Assembly (NCBI RefSeq): GCF_031143425.1
Contig: NC_090448.1
Coordinates: forward strand, 537,124,313-537,188,312
Direction of reading: 5' to 3'
Source: Pleurodeles waltl
Lineage: Eukaryota > Chordata > Amphibia > Caudata > Salamandridae
Length of the DNA stretch: 64,000 nt
Each line of letters begins with the position of its first letter. Within the stretch, counting starts at the first letter, position 1. Positions 12,109-24,100 of the stretch are shown here, piece by piece. Under the pieces are notes generated by a model, which saw only the letters and a program-made list of their open reading frames with translations, did not search any database and had not been told where the DNA came from. Position numbers and translations under genes: made by a program.

Positions 12109-13260
12109 ATGCCCACTTCGGTTCAAGTCAAAAGTCACCCTGAAAGGGTGTCATCTGTGAGGGGGGCTAAGTATTTTTCATCCATCGATCTGTCGAATGC
12201 GTATCACCAAGTACGGTTACACCCATCATCTAAGAAATTAACGTCTTTTATTACCCCTGAGGGCATTTTTCAGTGTGTTCGTATGCCATTTGGGTTGGCA
12301 TCAGCATCTTCAGTCTTTCAAAGAATCATGAAAAGTATATTATCAGGAATTGAGAAAGCTGAAGTGTTCCAAGACGACATTTTAGTATGGGGTAAGGATA
12401 TAAGCGACCACAATGAAATGTTGACCGAAGTTCTGCAAAGGTTACAAGATTCCAGTCTTACCATCAGTACGGATAAATGCAAGTTTGGTGTAGAGCAAAT
12501 AGAATATCTTGGTCACATGTTATCTGAAGATGGTGTGATGCCAAAGAAAAAATTGCTCGATGCCATCAAAAATGCGCCAGCTCCGGGGAACAAGGATCAA
12601 CTACGATCCTTTTTGGGTCTGGCGGAATATTATTCCAAATTTGTTCCACAATTTGCCACAAAAGTACATGTTTTGAGGACACTTATGAAAACAAGGGTTC
12701 AATTTCTTTGGTCAAGGGAATGCCAGGAAGCTTTTGACTTAGTAAAAAGGGAAATTTCAGAGTCTGTAAGTCTTAAACCATTTGATCCCAATGATCAGTC
12801 CATCATTGCAGTGGATGCTAGTGCATATGGTCTTGGTGCGGGTTTGATGCAAAAAAGGAAGGGTCAAGAAAGAGTGGTGGCCTTTGCGCCGCGTACCCTT
12901 AAAGGAGCGGAGGCTACGTATTCGGTAATTGAGAGGGAGGCACTGGCTTGTTGGTGGGGTGTCAATTACTTCAAAATATATGTATGGGGGAATCGGTTTG
13001 AGGTTAGAACAGATCACAAACCCCTAATTGACATATTTTCCACTAAAGGAGCTGGCAATGCCACTCCTAGGATAGCTAAATGGATGTATCGTTTGCAATA
13101 TTATGATTTTGAGTTAACATATGTGCCGGGATTGAGTAACAGGTATGCCGATTGTTTGTCGCGCATTCCCTTACAGGGTGTTGAGGAAGATGAGGAAGAC
13201 CTTAATGGCGAAGAATGGGTAGTGGCCAGTGTTAGTGAATGGTGGTATGACTGGGATGAA
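12109..13260 (+). pseudogene. pol: Ty3/gypsy Pol, RT-RNase H part
   Basis: The open frame begins inside the RT domain. SSIDLSNAYHQV carries the first catalytic Asp (motif A). MPFGLASASSVFQRIM is the following conserved block. VFQDDILVWG is the active site, with Phe-Gln-Asp-Asp where many gypsy elements have YVDD or YIDD. LGLAEYYSKFVPQF and the RNase H block AVDASAYGLGAGLMQKRK follow, then ERVVAFAPRTL, EREALACWWGV and the DHKPL motif, ending with YVPGLSNRYADCLSR, the usual RNase H end. The RT fingers are missing from the 5' side, so it cannot be active. After about 13250 the frame runs into integrase sequence in the wrong frame. Confidence 0.92.
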
Positions 13261-13261
13261 A

Positions 13262-14311
13262 AGGAGAGTGCGGGTAGATTTTTGGTGGCCGGGTATGGAC
13301 AAAGATATAGAGAGGTGTGTTCGTAACTGCGTACCATGCATGTGTAGCGATAAATCCCATGTGGTAAGAGAATCTTCTATATCGAGTACCAAATATCCGG
13401 AACAACCCTGGCAGAAGGTGTCCATTGACATTTGTGGGCCATTTGTTTCCAAAGGTATAATGGGAAGGTATGCTCTAGTATTGGTAGATTACTTTTCTAA
13501 ATGGCCAGAGGTGGCATTTGTGAAAGATGTGAAAACTGACAGTGTGATTGATTTTTGTGAAGAGGTGTTCCGTAGGGAGGGTTATCCAGAGTGTGTAGTT
13601 TCAGATAATGGTCCGCAATTTGTGTCTGAACAGTTCAGGGACTATTTGAAGAATTTGAAGATGGAACATTATACTATTGCTGTATACAATCCTAGGGAGA
13701 ATGGTCTTGTAGAGAGATTCAATAGAATGTTGAAAGAGTGTGTTCAGTTGAGTGAAGAACAAGGTATGGACTGCAAAGAAGCGGTCAAAGAAATGATGTG
13801 GAGTTATCGTAATACCCCCCATGCTGCTACCGGCGACACTCCTTTTTCCCTGTTAAAAGGGAGGGTAGCAGGTACCAAATTAACACCGCCATGGATGAAC
13901 AAAGCTAAGGTTAAAATGGTTGATAGAAAGGAGATAGAGGAAAGAGTCGAAGAGTATCAGGACAAATATGTCAACAGACACAACGACTGTGTGAGAAGAA
14001 AGCAATGTATGTACAATGAAGGAGACTGGGTTAGGTCATGGGTGCCGAGTGGTCAAAGGAGGAGTTTGTCTAAATGGTCTAAACCCAAACAAGTTGTGGT
14101 TGGGTTAGGAAACAACGTGTGGATAAGTGATGGTAAAAAATGGAATGTGCGAAAGATTACTAAGTGTAGTGAGAAGGAGTGTAAAGTGAAGGATGTGGTA
14201 ATTAACGGAGGAAGGCCAAATTTAATGGATGGTAATGTGAGGAAAAACAGTAGATCTACAATCAACCCATCGTGGATGAGTGATTATCATGTTGGTAAGC
14301 CAGTTAAGTAA
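13262..14311 (+). pseudogene. pol: Ty3/gypsy integrase
   Basis: From about 13275 the translation reads DFWWPGMDKDIERCVRNC, the second half of the HHCC zinc-binding domain. The His-His half that should precede it is absent, which marks an internal deletion joining it to the end of RNase H. The catalytic core is present: Asp in VSIDICGPF, Asp in VVSDNGPQF and Glu in YNPRENGLVERFNRML, the D,D-35-E triad. A C-terminal domain with GDWVRSW and a basic tail ends at a TAA at 14309-14311. This frame differs from that of the RT part, so the two halves are no longer one polyprotein. Confidence 0.9.
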
Positions 14312-14451
14312 CAAGTGAGGTGTATTTGGTGGCACCTGTGTTCTGGGGAATATTTGTCTTTAGTATAATTATATTTAGCACTGTATGACATTCTTCGTTT
14401 ATTTAAAAAAAAAATTTAAAAAAATTATATTTATTATAATAATAATTTAGT

Positions 14452-14464
14452 AGAAGGGGGGAGA
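14452..14464 (+). other. Polypurine tract of the Ty3/gypsy element
   Basis: AGAAGGGGGGAGA lies immediately 5' of the TG that starts the LTR, the expected site of plus-strand priming. Confidence 0.85.
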
Positions 14465-14640
14465 TGTGTTGTATCCTGTTGTATCCTAGTAACCAGTTCA
14501 GGGGTTTAGAATGTGGGTGAAAGCAGACGAGGAAGGCAGTGGTACCGGTTGCGTCTCTGAACCCTGGCAGGGGTTGCTCCTGTTAACTTAATAAAGAAGA
14601 CTTTTCTCATACATGGTCGGCATCGCCTGGTACTTTAACA
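14465..14640 (+). mobile_element. 3' LTR of the Ty3/gypsy element, 176 bp
   Basis: It starts TGTGTTGTATCC after the polypurine tract and ends GGTACTTTAACA, the TG...CA form of an LTR. A polyadenylation signal AATAAA is at 14590-14595. There is no second copy in the window. Confidence 0.75.
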
Positions 14641-14649
14641 GAAGGCAAT

Positions 14650-15330
14650 TCCTGATACCCATTCGTACTTTCAGCCTAGTCATGTTCCAAAGTCTCCTTT
14701 GATCAGAATAAGGTAAAACAGTCTATTCAGGTCCTCCCAACAGACAATTCATACATTTCCAGGCAATATGTAGCAAAGTCACAAAAAAAGCTTTCACCAC
14801 TAAGAGTGTGGCTAAACAGAACCCATTCTGATGATCTCAACTGGTTCCCAGTAAAACAAAGAATTCATCTTTTGGAGCTGTGCACAATGACCTAGAATCT
14901 CTGGATATTCCAGATCACAAAGCTTGCTTTTGAAATTAAGGCCCATATTTATACTTTTTTAGTGCCGCATTTGCATCACTTTTTGACGCAAAAGCGTTGC
15001 AAACCTACAAAATACAACTGTATTTGGTAAGTTTGCGGCACTTTTGCGTTAAAAAGCGGTGCAAACGCGGCGCTAAAAAAGTATAAATACGGGCCTAAAT
15101 GTATGCATCTCTCCTTAATTCTGATAAACATAAGGGCAAGGGCACAAGGTATCGCTTAGCATGCAACTACAGTTTGTACCTCCCACTGCCCCTTAAAACA
15201 GCACTGCCATGTGATAGGACTGCCATACAAGTGTCACTGTTCAGAATTAGGTGCTGGTGCTAAGCACTGGCAAACAACAGCACGGATTAAGTACTGTGTA
15301 AAATTGCAAGTTTAAATGCATGATTTAACA
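14650..15330 (+). pseudogene. L2/CR1-type LINE tail, split by a MITE
   Basis: In plus-strand translation the stretch near 14838-14885 reads LNWFPVKQRIHLLELCT, matching the conserved C-terminal block of L2/CR1-type ORF2 proteins (the equivalent block in the LINE at 29.9-32.3 kb is LHWFPVRKRVAFKALYL). After the 14940-15095 MITE the similarity seems to continue with GTRYRLACNYSLYLPLPLK near 15140-15200. Only the distal end of ORF2 survives and frames are broken. Confidence 0.5.
14940..15095. mobile_element. Short MITE with TAA target duplication, 156 bp
   Basis: The ends GGCCCATATTTATAC and GTATAAATACGGGCC are inverted repeats with one mismatch. TAA flanks both sides (14937-14939 and 15096-15098). 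The interior is also palindromic, with AAAAGTGCCGC and GCGGCACTTTTGCG motifs. TAA target sites are characteristic of PIF/Harbinger elements, so that assignment is reasonable here. It interrupts an L2-type LINE remnant. Confidence 0.9.
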
Positions 15331-15429
15331 TGTCGAGAGACGTGTTCACATTGTATCCACTAGCAGTGGATTTGCATGGGAAGGTACTAGAAGGTAATAG
15401 AGGTTCAATGATGCTTGAATCATACCATA

Positions 15430-16234
15430 CTGGCGGTTGGAGGTGCAGTGGAGGTTTCTCTGCTGGGACTGCCACGTCAACACAACACTGCCACGCCTAT
15501 TAAGACTTAGTAGGTGTGGTGGTGTTGTGTTGGCGGGGAGCTGGCGGCAGACGAAGCACTATGAACCCCGTTCCCTCCCGGACGACCAGCGCAACCACCG
15601 TGACCACCAGGTAAGGTGATCGACTGACAACGGAGTGAGGGGTGTTGAGTGTTGTGTGCGTGAATGAGGGTGTGTGTTTGCGTGAATGGAGGGGGGTGTT
15701 GTGTGTGTTTGTGTGCATGTGTATGCAAGTGTATGTGTGCGTGTGTGAATGCGTGTATGCGGGGGTAGGGGAGTGCTGGAATGGGGATCGGGTGGGGGTG
15801 TTGGAATGGGGATTGGGGGTGTCACGGCTTGAGGGGGTGGAGGGCTTCAGATGGGGGTCAGGGGGTGGGGGGAGGGTCCTACATGGAGGGAGGGGTTGGG
15901 GAGTCCTGCAGTGGCGACAGGAATGAGCATTCCTGTCCACCAGCATCGTTACTGCCAGGGATTCCGTGGCAAGGCTGCCGCCATGGAATCCCTGGTGGTA
16001 AGAATGCACATAATACGTGGGCAGTGTTTAGTGGACCGCCAGGTCGAAGGTGGTCTACCTTCGGACAGGCGGTCCTACCACCCAGGTGGTACAGGTGGTG
16101 AACTGGCTACAATACGGCCAGTTCACTATCAATGTCAAAATTTGGCAGTCCTGCACCGCCACACTGTTGGCGGTCTGGCCGCCACAGCCGGCGTGGTAGT
16201 GCAGGACCGCCAGGGTCATAATGACGCCCTATAT
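15430..16234. repeat. GT/GC-rich palindromic repeat with one TIR
   Basis: The right end reads GACCGCCAGGGTCATAATGACGCCC, which looks like a terminal inverted repeat, but no matching left end was found, so the copy is probably truncated. Interior palindromic pieces include CAGGTCGAAGGTGGTCTACCTTCGGACAG and GAACTGGC..GCCAGTTC. About 15640-15790 is GT-rich microsatellite (GTGTGTG/GTGTATG) followed by a GGGGGT-rich run. Overlapping open frames here, such as 15500-16009 minus, are low-complexity His/Thr/Pro artefacts. Confidence 0.5.
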
Positions 16235-17532
16235 ATATTGAAAATATTTTGAATATTTAGATATAGTATAATAAGCTCCACATATATGTACTTTGATGCT
16301 TCAACGTATGTAGATAGGGAGGTAAGATTAGTAAATCTGTATTTACATATATTTTTTTATGGTCTCTGCATTTTGGTCCTCTTTTTTGCCCACGATATCA
16401 TGGAACAGCGATATACGTGCAACGATATTTTAACATACACCCACCAATGTTTCATTTTGGCTTCTCTTTTTAAAATATGTCCAATTAAAGCAAAAGCTAT
16501 TTGTAAGATAAATAGGACTGAAGGGAAGCTCTTCAAACTTTGAGCTTATTTTGTTTTCTTGTTTTATCTATTTATTCCATCTGTTGACAGGAGCAAATTC
16601 CGACTGTCTTTGCTCTGTGTTTTCACATTCCCTTTTATACCAGCTCATGTATAAATCTTTTTGTTACCAAGGGCACATGACATGATGGCTTCTGTGCACA
16701 GGAAAGCGTACTGCCTCATATTGACTATCCAATGTAGAGAAAGAAGAAGCTGTATTGTAACTGCTAGCTTCATCTTCTGTAAACAGACAGGTAGCTTCTA
16801 TCACTTTTTTTGTCGTGTTTCTCCACTGGAATATTACAAATATTTCAAGGTTAGACTGTGGGAGGAATTCAGGTAGTTGCAAGTCTGTAAAATTCTTCTC
16901 AATTATTACTATTATTAATATTATTATTAACAAGATGGCACCTTCTACCTGGCAATGAAAACGAACACATTTTGTGGACAAGTAAAACACAGCGAGCGAC
17001 ATAACAACTGCTACTGTTTGGCCTGTTTTCCAATTTTTTGGAAGTAGAAACATTCGGTCATGATCCTCACTTTAAAGTAATAAAAATAAGGAAAACAACT
17101 ATTCTTTACAAAGTTATCTCTATCATTTTACCTTAATCACGATGGAAGCAGATGGGCATTTTCCTTTTCTTTTAAACTTCTCATATATCCAGGAATGGTG
17201 CCCTTATTCTACTCCCCTAGACACGCAATACTCAAGGAGTGTGTTTTTTCTTTTCAAACAGTCTTTATTGATATTGAGAGTCAGGACTATTTAAGCCTGA
17301 TGACCTTAGGTCAGGCCTCTTTTGGTCTCCCCACCTGTTATGCCAGAATAGTTACCCGCCCTTGCAGCACTGTTTGTCATTTGTGCAGTAAGAAGTCAGT
17401 TGGGGATGTGTGCATTTGAATTTCTCTGTTTCCCAAAGTATTACAACTGAATGGTCTGGCCTGAGCATCGATGAGAAAATTAAGGCATCCAAGCCTTCAT
17501 TCTGAACGCTCTGAATGTTTTCTGCACTACCA
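16235..17532. other. Unannotated AT-rich stretch
   Basis: A short (TTA)n-like microsatellite is at about 16897-16932. The 129-codon minus frame at 16664-17053 has no recognisable domain. Nothing else was seen. Confidence 0.4.
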
Positions 17533-18989
17533 GAATTTAAATTTGGCCATGGTGAGTGGAGGCTGGTGTTGGAGCAGATATGCTAATATGAGAAATTTCG
17601 AATGATTTGCGTATACATACTAATGAGATATGTTGATAAAAGAAACTAATAATTGAAAATAACGTGTATGAGTAAAATGTGCCCACAGGGAGTGGTCACC
17701 ATGTGTGTTAACAATGCTAAAATAATGTGAAATAATAAAAATTATGTATTAATATGTCATATTTGAATATATAACCTATGTTTTATGATGCTTCATATTC
17801 CTAACTTAGCCGAACTTGAGGCCTGGTCGGCGCTGGGCCTTGCTTGCTTAAACTTGGAGACGAGATGAGTTGCTGAGGACTGGAACTGGAGAAAATGACC
17901 TTGAACTGCACAGAGTTCAGACGGGCTCTGCTAGAAATTTCTGCAAATGTACCAGAGGACAGGAGATGATTTAAACAAAGCGACACAATTATGTGTAGAG
18001 TAGACTAAACGTACTTTCCCAGGACTTGAGCAATAGAGGCTCTGACTAAAAGACTGTGGGCTACAATTTTGTTACCTGAAGAGCCGGATGGTGTCCTCAT
18101 CGACAGAAGGACCAATCATATTAATGGAACTTGATACTTGAACCGACGCAAACAAGTGGTAAACAAAAAGTATAGGTTAGAATCATAACCCATGAGGAGG
18201 TTGACCAATTAGCGATTTGTGGGACGGACTGAGAGACCCTAATAAAAAGTCATGATAAGGGAAGGAAAATCAGACCGGAGAGGCGAAAGTTGATGACGTC
18301 AGGAGACACTGTCCGAAGTGCTGATAATTGGGCTTACTCACTGTGAGCCTGATACTTGCTGATGACTGATGACCTGGAGACGAAGACTGACTTGTTGCTG
18401 ATCTATCTTGGATAGTTAGCTATAACACTGTGACTGACTAACATGTGCTTTTTCTTCTAGGAACCAACTGCGCTGTTTTAAAAGGTTTTTCTCTCTTAGA
18501 TAGTTTTTTCCCAAATTAATGATTTTTGTCTAAATTGTTTTCGCATGCAGACCCAAATGCTGATGTTAATTTGAGTTAGGTAGGCTGACAAGGGTGACTT
18601 AACGGTGACAGTTGAGTGACTGACTTGCATTGCTGAATTATTCAAAATGTTAAAAATTTGCTGACTTATGTTGATGCTCGTTTTTGCATATCAATGAATC
18701 TTGGTGAATAGTTGCTTATGATGTCAATAAAGTTTGATTAACAATAAAGTTGAATAAAGGTTTTTGATTAGAATTGTAACTAATAGGGAATAAAAACGAT
18801 TAACCTATTTGAGAGTGTTGGTATTTTCTTATTATATAGGGCTTTTCTTGATGTTTCGGGTTGATTGATATGTTTACAGATGATCCATTGGTTACCGCTA
18901 GACTAGGATACTACATGCAATCCAAAAGGTTCATCGACCTATACGCATCCCCTTGAATTTAAATTTGGCCATGGTGAGTGGAGGCTGGT
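17533..18989. mobile_element. Unidentified 1.39-kb insertion between perfect 35-bp direct repeats
   Basis: The 35-base segment starting GAATTTAAATTTGGCCATGG occurs without mismatch at 17533-17567 and 18955-18989. The 1387 bases between are AT-rich, carry three AATAAA signals close together (18726-18761), a CRE-like TGACGTCA (18294-18301) and no long ORF. These traits suit a solo LTR or other non-coding insertion, but 35 bp is far too long for an LTR-type target duplication. No TG...CA boundary coincides with the repeats. A segmental duplication or an ancestral tandem repeat is also possible. Confidence 0.5.
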
Positions 18990-21179
18990 TTGAGGACAAA
19001 GTTCGACATATGCCCATCACCTCGTTGCTTTGAAATTTTGTAGTTCATTTCGGTTTGTGTTTGTTGAGAGCTAAATAGAAGACATTCTGAAACACGAGAC
19101 TTCATTCTGAACTGTTTTGACCTTTTCTTGTGCTAACTTTTGTGAGTGGCAGTCACTGTGTGGATAAACTTGTCCACGGACCCTTTTCCTCCAATTGCAT
19201 TTGCTGAGAGCTGGCTAGCAGACATTAAGCAAGTCAAGTCTTTACTCTGAACAGTTTTGACCTTCCAAAGCAGAGACTGTGATGTCACCTACCTCTTGTG
19301 CTGAATGAGGGAGGACTGGGGGCAAAGTTGATAATTTGGCCTTGGCTTCTATGCTCTGCCACCAGGTTAGTCATTGGGAATATGCTGATTTGGAGCAGAG
19401 CAGTGGCAGTAATTTGTACTCAATGCTCGCTCCTTGTATCTTTATGTACTGGTATTGTGTTTAGAAATGAATGCTTATATCATGGAATAGAATGTCCCAA
19501 ATGACGTCAAAGCACTCATTAAACATACGGTTTCTGGTTTTCTGATTGTAAATATAAGCACAAAAGGTATTTACAGACCTCCTGATTAATTCTTATTGGC
19601 AGTCATTATGGCTGATGTCCCAACTAACATTGATGCCAGAGTTGAACTACATTTACTGACTGGGGTGGAAGTTCTGGACATTTAGGGTTCAATGGAAGAT
19701 TTTGGAATGGTGAAGAGAAGGTCATATACACTCATGGTGGTAATCCAAATATGACAGACCGTTGCTGCTAGGGGGCACATTGAGTCCATGGAAGAGCTGT
19801 GGGAGGATTTCCGAGCTGTGCTGGTTTGTTTAGCATCAACTGAGGCATCGTAATAATGGTATACTCTGATCCTGGTAACAAGAATGAGATAGAACAGTCA
19901 ATGTTGTACGATAAGGTCTTTCTTGAAATGATGACATTAGATTGCCTTCATCATGCTTAAGCACTGTATAAGCTCCATAATGATGATGATGTTGATGATT
20001 ATCAAAAGCTGCAACAAAGACAAGCAGGGAGTTGGATAAGAGGACCACCAAAGTAAAAAGGCAGAGGAAAGGATATTACATGCCTTTGAGATGTGTACCA
20101 GTAGCCTCTTATCACAGAAAGGCTGAGGACATAATGTCAGAGCAAAAGCTTGAGGGTGGAGCTCAGCGTGAAGACTGATCAGCAACAATATCACCAGAGA
20201 TCTTAGAAGATGAGAGGGTGTATAAATTAGACAGGACTTTCTAAGTGCAACCTCTTTGGCTTTCTTGACACCATCTGCTAATACTGGATCCGTTCTCTCA
20301 TCAGTTTCCCTCTGCCCAAATTGCAATGCTTAATTGAAGGAGACAGCATTTTGTTGCAATAGACCGAGTTATAAAAATTGTCTACTTTTAAAAGTTGATT
20401 TTAAAAAAAAGTATTAATAATTACTAGAAGAAAAAAGAACTAAATTCAGGTTTTCCATAAGAGAGTAGCTATATGTGTTTATTTATGTGTATTATTTTAT
20501 ACATTTTATGTTTGTGGATTCTTTCCTTTTTTAATCAAAAAAATAGAATGGATCTGGCAGCGGACAGAGAAATTGATAAATATGAACCGAATAAGAACTG
20601 TACGATTTCCTTTCAAAAAGAGCCATCCATGAGTTGACTAAGAGAGGAATAAGGGAAATTCATTGCCAATTACACCTCTGAGCTAGGGAAGTTCACAGGA
20701 GACCAGAGCAAGAGGTAAAAACCAATGACATGTCTTGATCAGCATGATTATGATTTGCAATATGTCTATTATGAAATGCATTACCGGAATCCATCCACTG
20801 ATGCAAACACGTCCAGAACACTAGCCTCATTCAGTACTATGATGTTCACCCTAATACCCAAACAGCTCAAGACAGCCTCCAAAGAAATATGGGCCTGCTG
20901 TAAAGAGCCATTTTGGGTCAAAAAGCCTGCGACTGTCAAATCACAGGGTCTTTAACCACAAAATGGCTATTTGTTATTTGCTAAACCTATTTTGTGATTC
21001 GGTAACAAGTTACTGAATTGAATGAGGGGTTTCTAAACCCATAACAAATAACAATCTGGAAAGGGTGTGTTTAGGGCGTTAGGGAGTAGGCAGTAGTCCA
21101 GGAGAGTACTGTCAACTCTCAAACCAGCTTTGCTACTGAGATAGAAAACACACACAGGACCCCTATGTCCTGACAAATT
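18990..21179. other. Mostly unannotated; diverged tandem pieces at 19070-19270
   Basis: The phrases GAGACTTCATTCTGAACTGTTTTGACC (about 19100) and AAGTCTTTACTCTGAACAGTTTTGACC (about 19240), with a weaker copy near 17490, indicate an old tandem duplication of about 140 bp around TTGCTGAGAGCT. Around 20890-21060 there is a partly palindromic stretch with TTTGTTATTTGCTAAACC/GGGTTTAGAAACCC-type motifs, possibly a MITE. No coding sequence was recognised. Confidence 0.4.
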
Positions 21180-24100
21180 GGGGCAATCTACGCTTGGTTG
21201 CCGCTGTAAACGGTTCCGGTCCCAGGATACCCCAATATTTGTATTGCCTGTCTTGCTTCACTGGGGTAGAATCGGAGCCCTATTTGGCCAGGATGGTTTG
21301 CTTTGCTGCGCAGAGGGCAAGAAAAATTGCTTTACCTTGCTCTGATGATAACAGGTATGTCAAGAAATTGGGGAGGCCTAGCAGGATATAGCTGGGAAAA
21401 CGCAGGATGTCAGTGTCATACATTCCATTGATGTCTGCCAGGACTTTGGTCTAGAAGGTTTTAAGTTTAGGGCACTGCCAGAGGATATGTGTCAGTGTCC
21501 CTGTTAGGCCTCCAAGTCGCCAACATTCATCCGACCCTCCTTGTTTCCAACTCCCCAGACATGCTGGCGTACAATACCAATACTATACAATTTTTGCAAG
21601 TGTTTCAGTGCAGCTGGCGCTAATGGCTGAGGAGGGTGTCTGGCATATGATATTGACCATTCCTTAGGAGAAAAAGGGTGGCTGCACTCTGTCTCCCACC
21701 TTCGTTGTGAAGAGGAGGGTGACTTTTGTGTCAGTGTATTTAGAAAGGTGTATATATCTGACAGGATCTTTTGGTCTGTGGTGTGAGTCAAAAGCCATCG
21801 CTCAAAAGGTGTCAGGGGGCAGTTGGCATGTGGCCTAATATGTGGTTGTGTGATGCAGTTCCCGATGGCTAAATACTGGCATAGGGTGTCATGGGGGGCA
21901 GAGAGGAGTCTGGGTTCCCAAGGATTGGCATCATTGACAAAATGCAAGAAGAGAGATTCACCCTTTGTTGGACCACGTCCCAGGTACCCACTGCGGCCCA
22001 TAATACAGGAGAGATGTATATGCCCGACAGTCTGTGTTGTTTAGTGAAGTCATGGCACTTTCCAAAAGTGCATTCCTGTAACTGCTTGGTCAGTGAAGCA
22101 CTAGTAGTGCTTCTCCGTCTCAGGTTTAATCCACTCGACCATATATTGCAGCTGTGTTGCCTCAGAGTATTTTGTAGGGATTACCAACCCACCCTCCCTC
22201 AGGGGTCAATACCTCTGCTGTTCAGCCATACATGCCTTTCCCCTCCATTGAGCACCACCAGGCTTCCCGTCCATGAAAGGGAGTTTCCCAATCAGGAACC
22301 CAGCTCTGTTCGAGACATGGAGAGGAGCGTCCCATAGTTTTGTTCTGCCTTTTTCCTCCAGTGTGGAGTGAGTTTGTAGACCCAGGTATGGGACCTCCCC
22401 CCGTGTTTCCCAGGAAAAGGGGAAAAGTTGAGGAAGTTGTTGGTGGTCCACGTGTGGGATCGTAAGTCCCAACACCGTTTTTTGGAGGTTGACTTTGAAT
22501 CCGGAGACTCTGCCAAAAGATTCCAGCTCCGATAGCAAAGGAGGGAGGGAAGTGTAGGGATTCATGAGGGATAACATGATGTTGTCTGCATACATGGCCT
22601 GATAATGGCATTTCTCGTTGTATCAGTGAGCATCCCCCAGGTTCTAAAGGAGTTGTATAGCCGCACCAAGAGGGGGGCAGGAGTTGTCGCAAAAGCTTTG
22701 TAAAAGCCAGACAGATAGCCATCTTGACACAGTGCCTTACTGGGCTGAAGCCAGGCTATGGCCACTAGGACGTCCGTAGTGTGGATATCTCTGTCAAGAT
22801 GTGAGGCATCAGGATCTGGGATGCATGCCAGAGCAGTGGATTCAAGATACTTGTGTGTACCAGTTAAGGCTAGCAGTTCTGCTGTATAATGAGCAGAATA
22901 GAAGTGTTCAAATTCTTGGGCTATTTGGTAGTCCTGGCACACAATGTCACCCTGTTCCATTGCTATCTCTGATTCCTTATGTTTGAGGGCTTGAGCTCAC
23001 AGCCTGTGCGCCAGCAGTCTCCGTGATTTATTACCACCAAATAAAAAGGTTGTTTCTTGCATAATAGGGCATATTCTGCTTTGTCTCATATCAAGAGCCT
23101 CAAACTCCTTACGCGTCACTACAAGGTGGCGGCGCATATGATGTGAGCCTTTCCTTTTGTGATCCTCACCCAACCCTCTAGCTGTTGTCTCTAGTCTTTC
23201 CTGTCTTTGTTGTATCATGCTGATATGGCAATAAATGTGCCCGTGACAACTGCTTTGAAGGTATCCCAAAGAAGTGCAATGAGGGTGTTAGAGATGTTGT
23301 TAAGATTGAGGTATTGCAGTAGTAAGTTCTGTAGTGGTTGCATCGTATTGTAAGATCTTGGCGTTAAATCTCCAGCTGTTGAGCTGACGGAAAGTGTGTG
23401 GGGTATATAGCATAATAATAATGTGTGAGTGATCGGAGAAGGCAGCAACTCCTATTTCCACTATTTTGATAGTTGCCATCAGGTGCTTTGTCACAAGGAA
23501 GAAATCTATGCAAGCATAGGTTTTGTGAGTAGCAGACAAGAAGGTGTATCCCCTGTTCGTGGGATGTCAAACACGCCAGGCATCTATGAGCCCCATGTCT
23601 TGCAACCACTGGAGACCAGCTGCTGTCATGGCCCCTGCCTGTCCTATCCTTTGAAACAACCTATCCAGGAGTGCGTTAGGGGCTAAATTAAAGTCACCAT
23701 CTATCAGCACATCAGTATGCAGGGATGTCATGACCCTACCCAAAGCACCTAGGAGGACGGGCGCCTAATGTTCGTTAGGTTCATATAGTGTGGACACTGT
23801 GGAAGTGTAGGTGTGTATAGAGATGCAGACAGGTGCATCACATTTAGGTTGTGGGGGCAGGCCGCCATCGCTGGTAGAAAGTCCCACTATGGGTTGCACA
23901 GGTCACAGCCTGAGTCGCGCTCCACCACTCTGTTGGGGACTGCCGTCAGATGTCTGGGGCTTTTGCATAGTTCCTCGTGCAGGCCTACAATGAAGGCTTG
24001 CGGCAGCGAAGGGGACCCGTCCGTATGGTGTGCGGGGACCAGCATGCATCCCCACCCCAAATCTGCATGGCACCTCAGGCATGCCCACGGATGCCAATAG

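Larger units (their letters stand above)
12106..14640 (+). mobile_element. 5'-truncated Ty3/gypsy retrotransposon with 3' LTR
   Basis: RT/RNase H and integrase are followed by a polypurine tract and a single short LTR. The element lacks a 5' LTR, gag, protease and the N-terminal part of RT: similarity begins just before RT motif A (SSIDLSNAYHQV). There is a second, internal deletion between RNase H and integrase. Both ORFs are otherwise long, so the insertion is not extremely old. It is distinct from the chromovirus at 39.5-48.3 kb: short LTR, FQDD rather than YIDD in the RT active site, and no chromodomain. Confidence 0.9.

Noticed and set aside
15500..16009. 169-codon minus-strand ORF with His/Thr/Pro runs
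   Set aside because: Translation of a GT microsatellite and adjoining GC-rich repeat; three overlapping frames are open for the same reason.
19937..20326. 129-codon minus-strand ORF
   Set aside because: No domain or repeat similarity recognised; length is within chance expectation over 64 kb in six frames.
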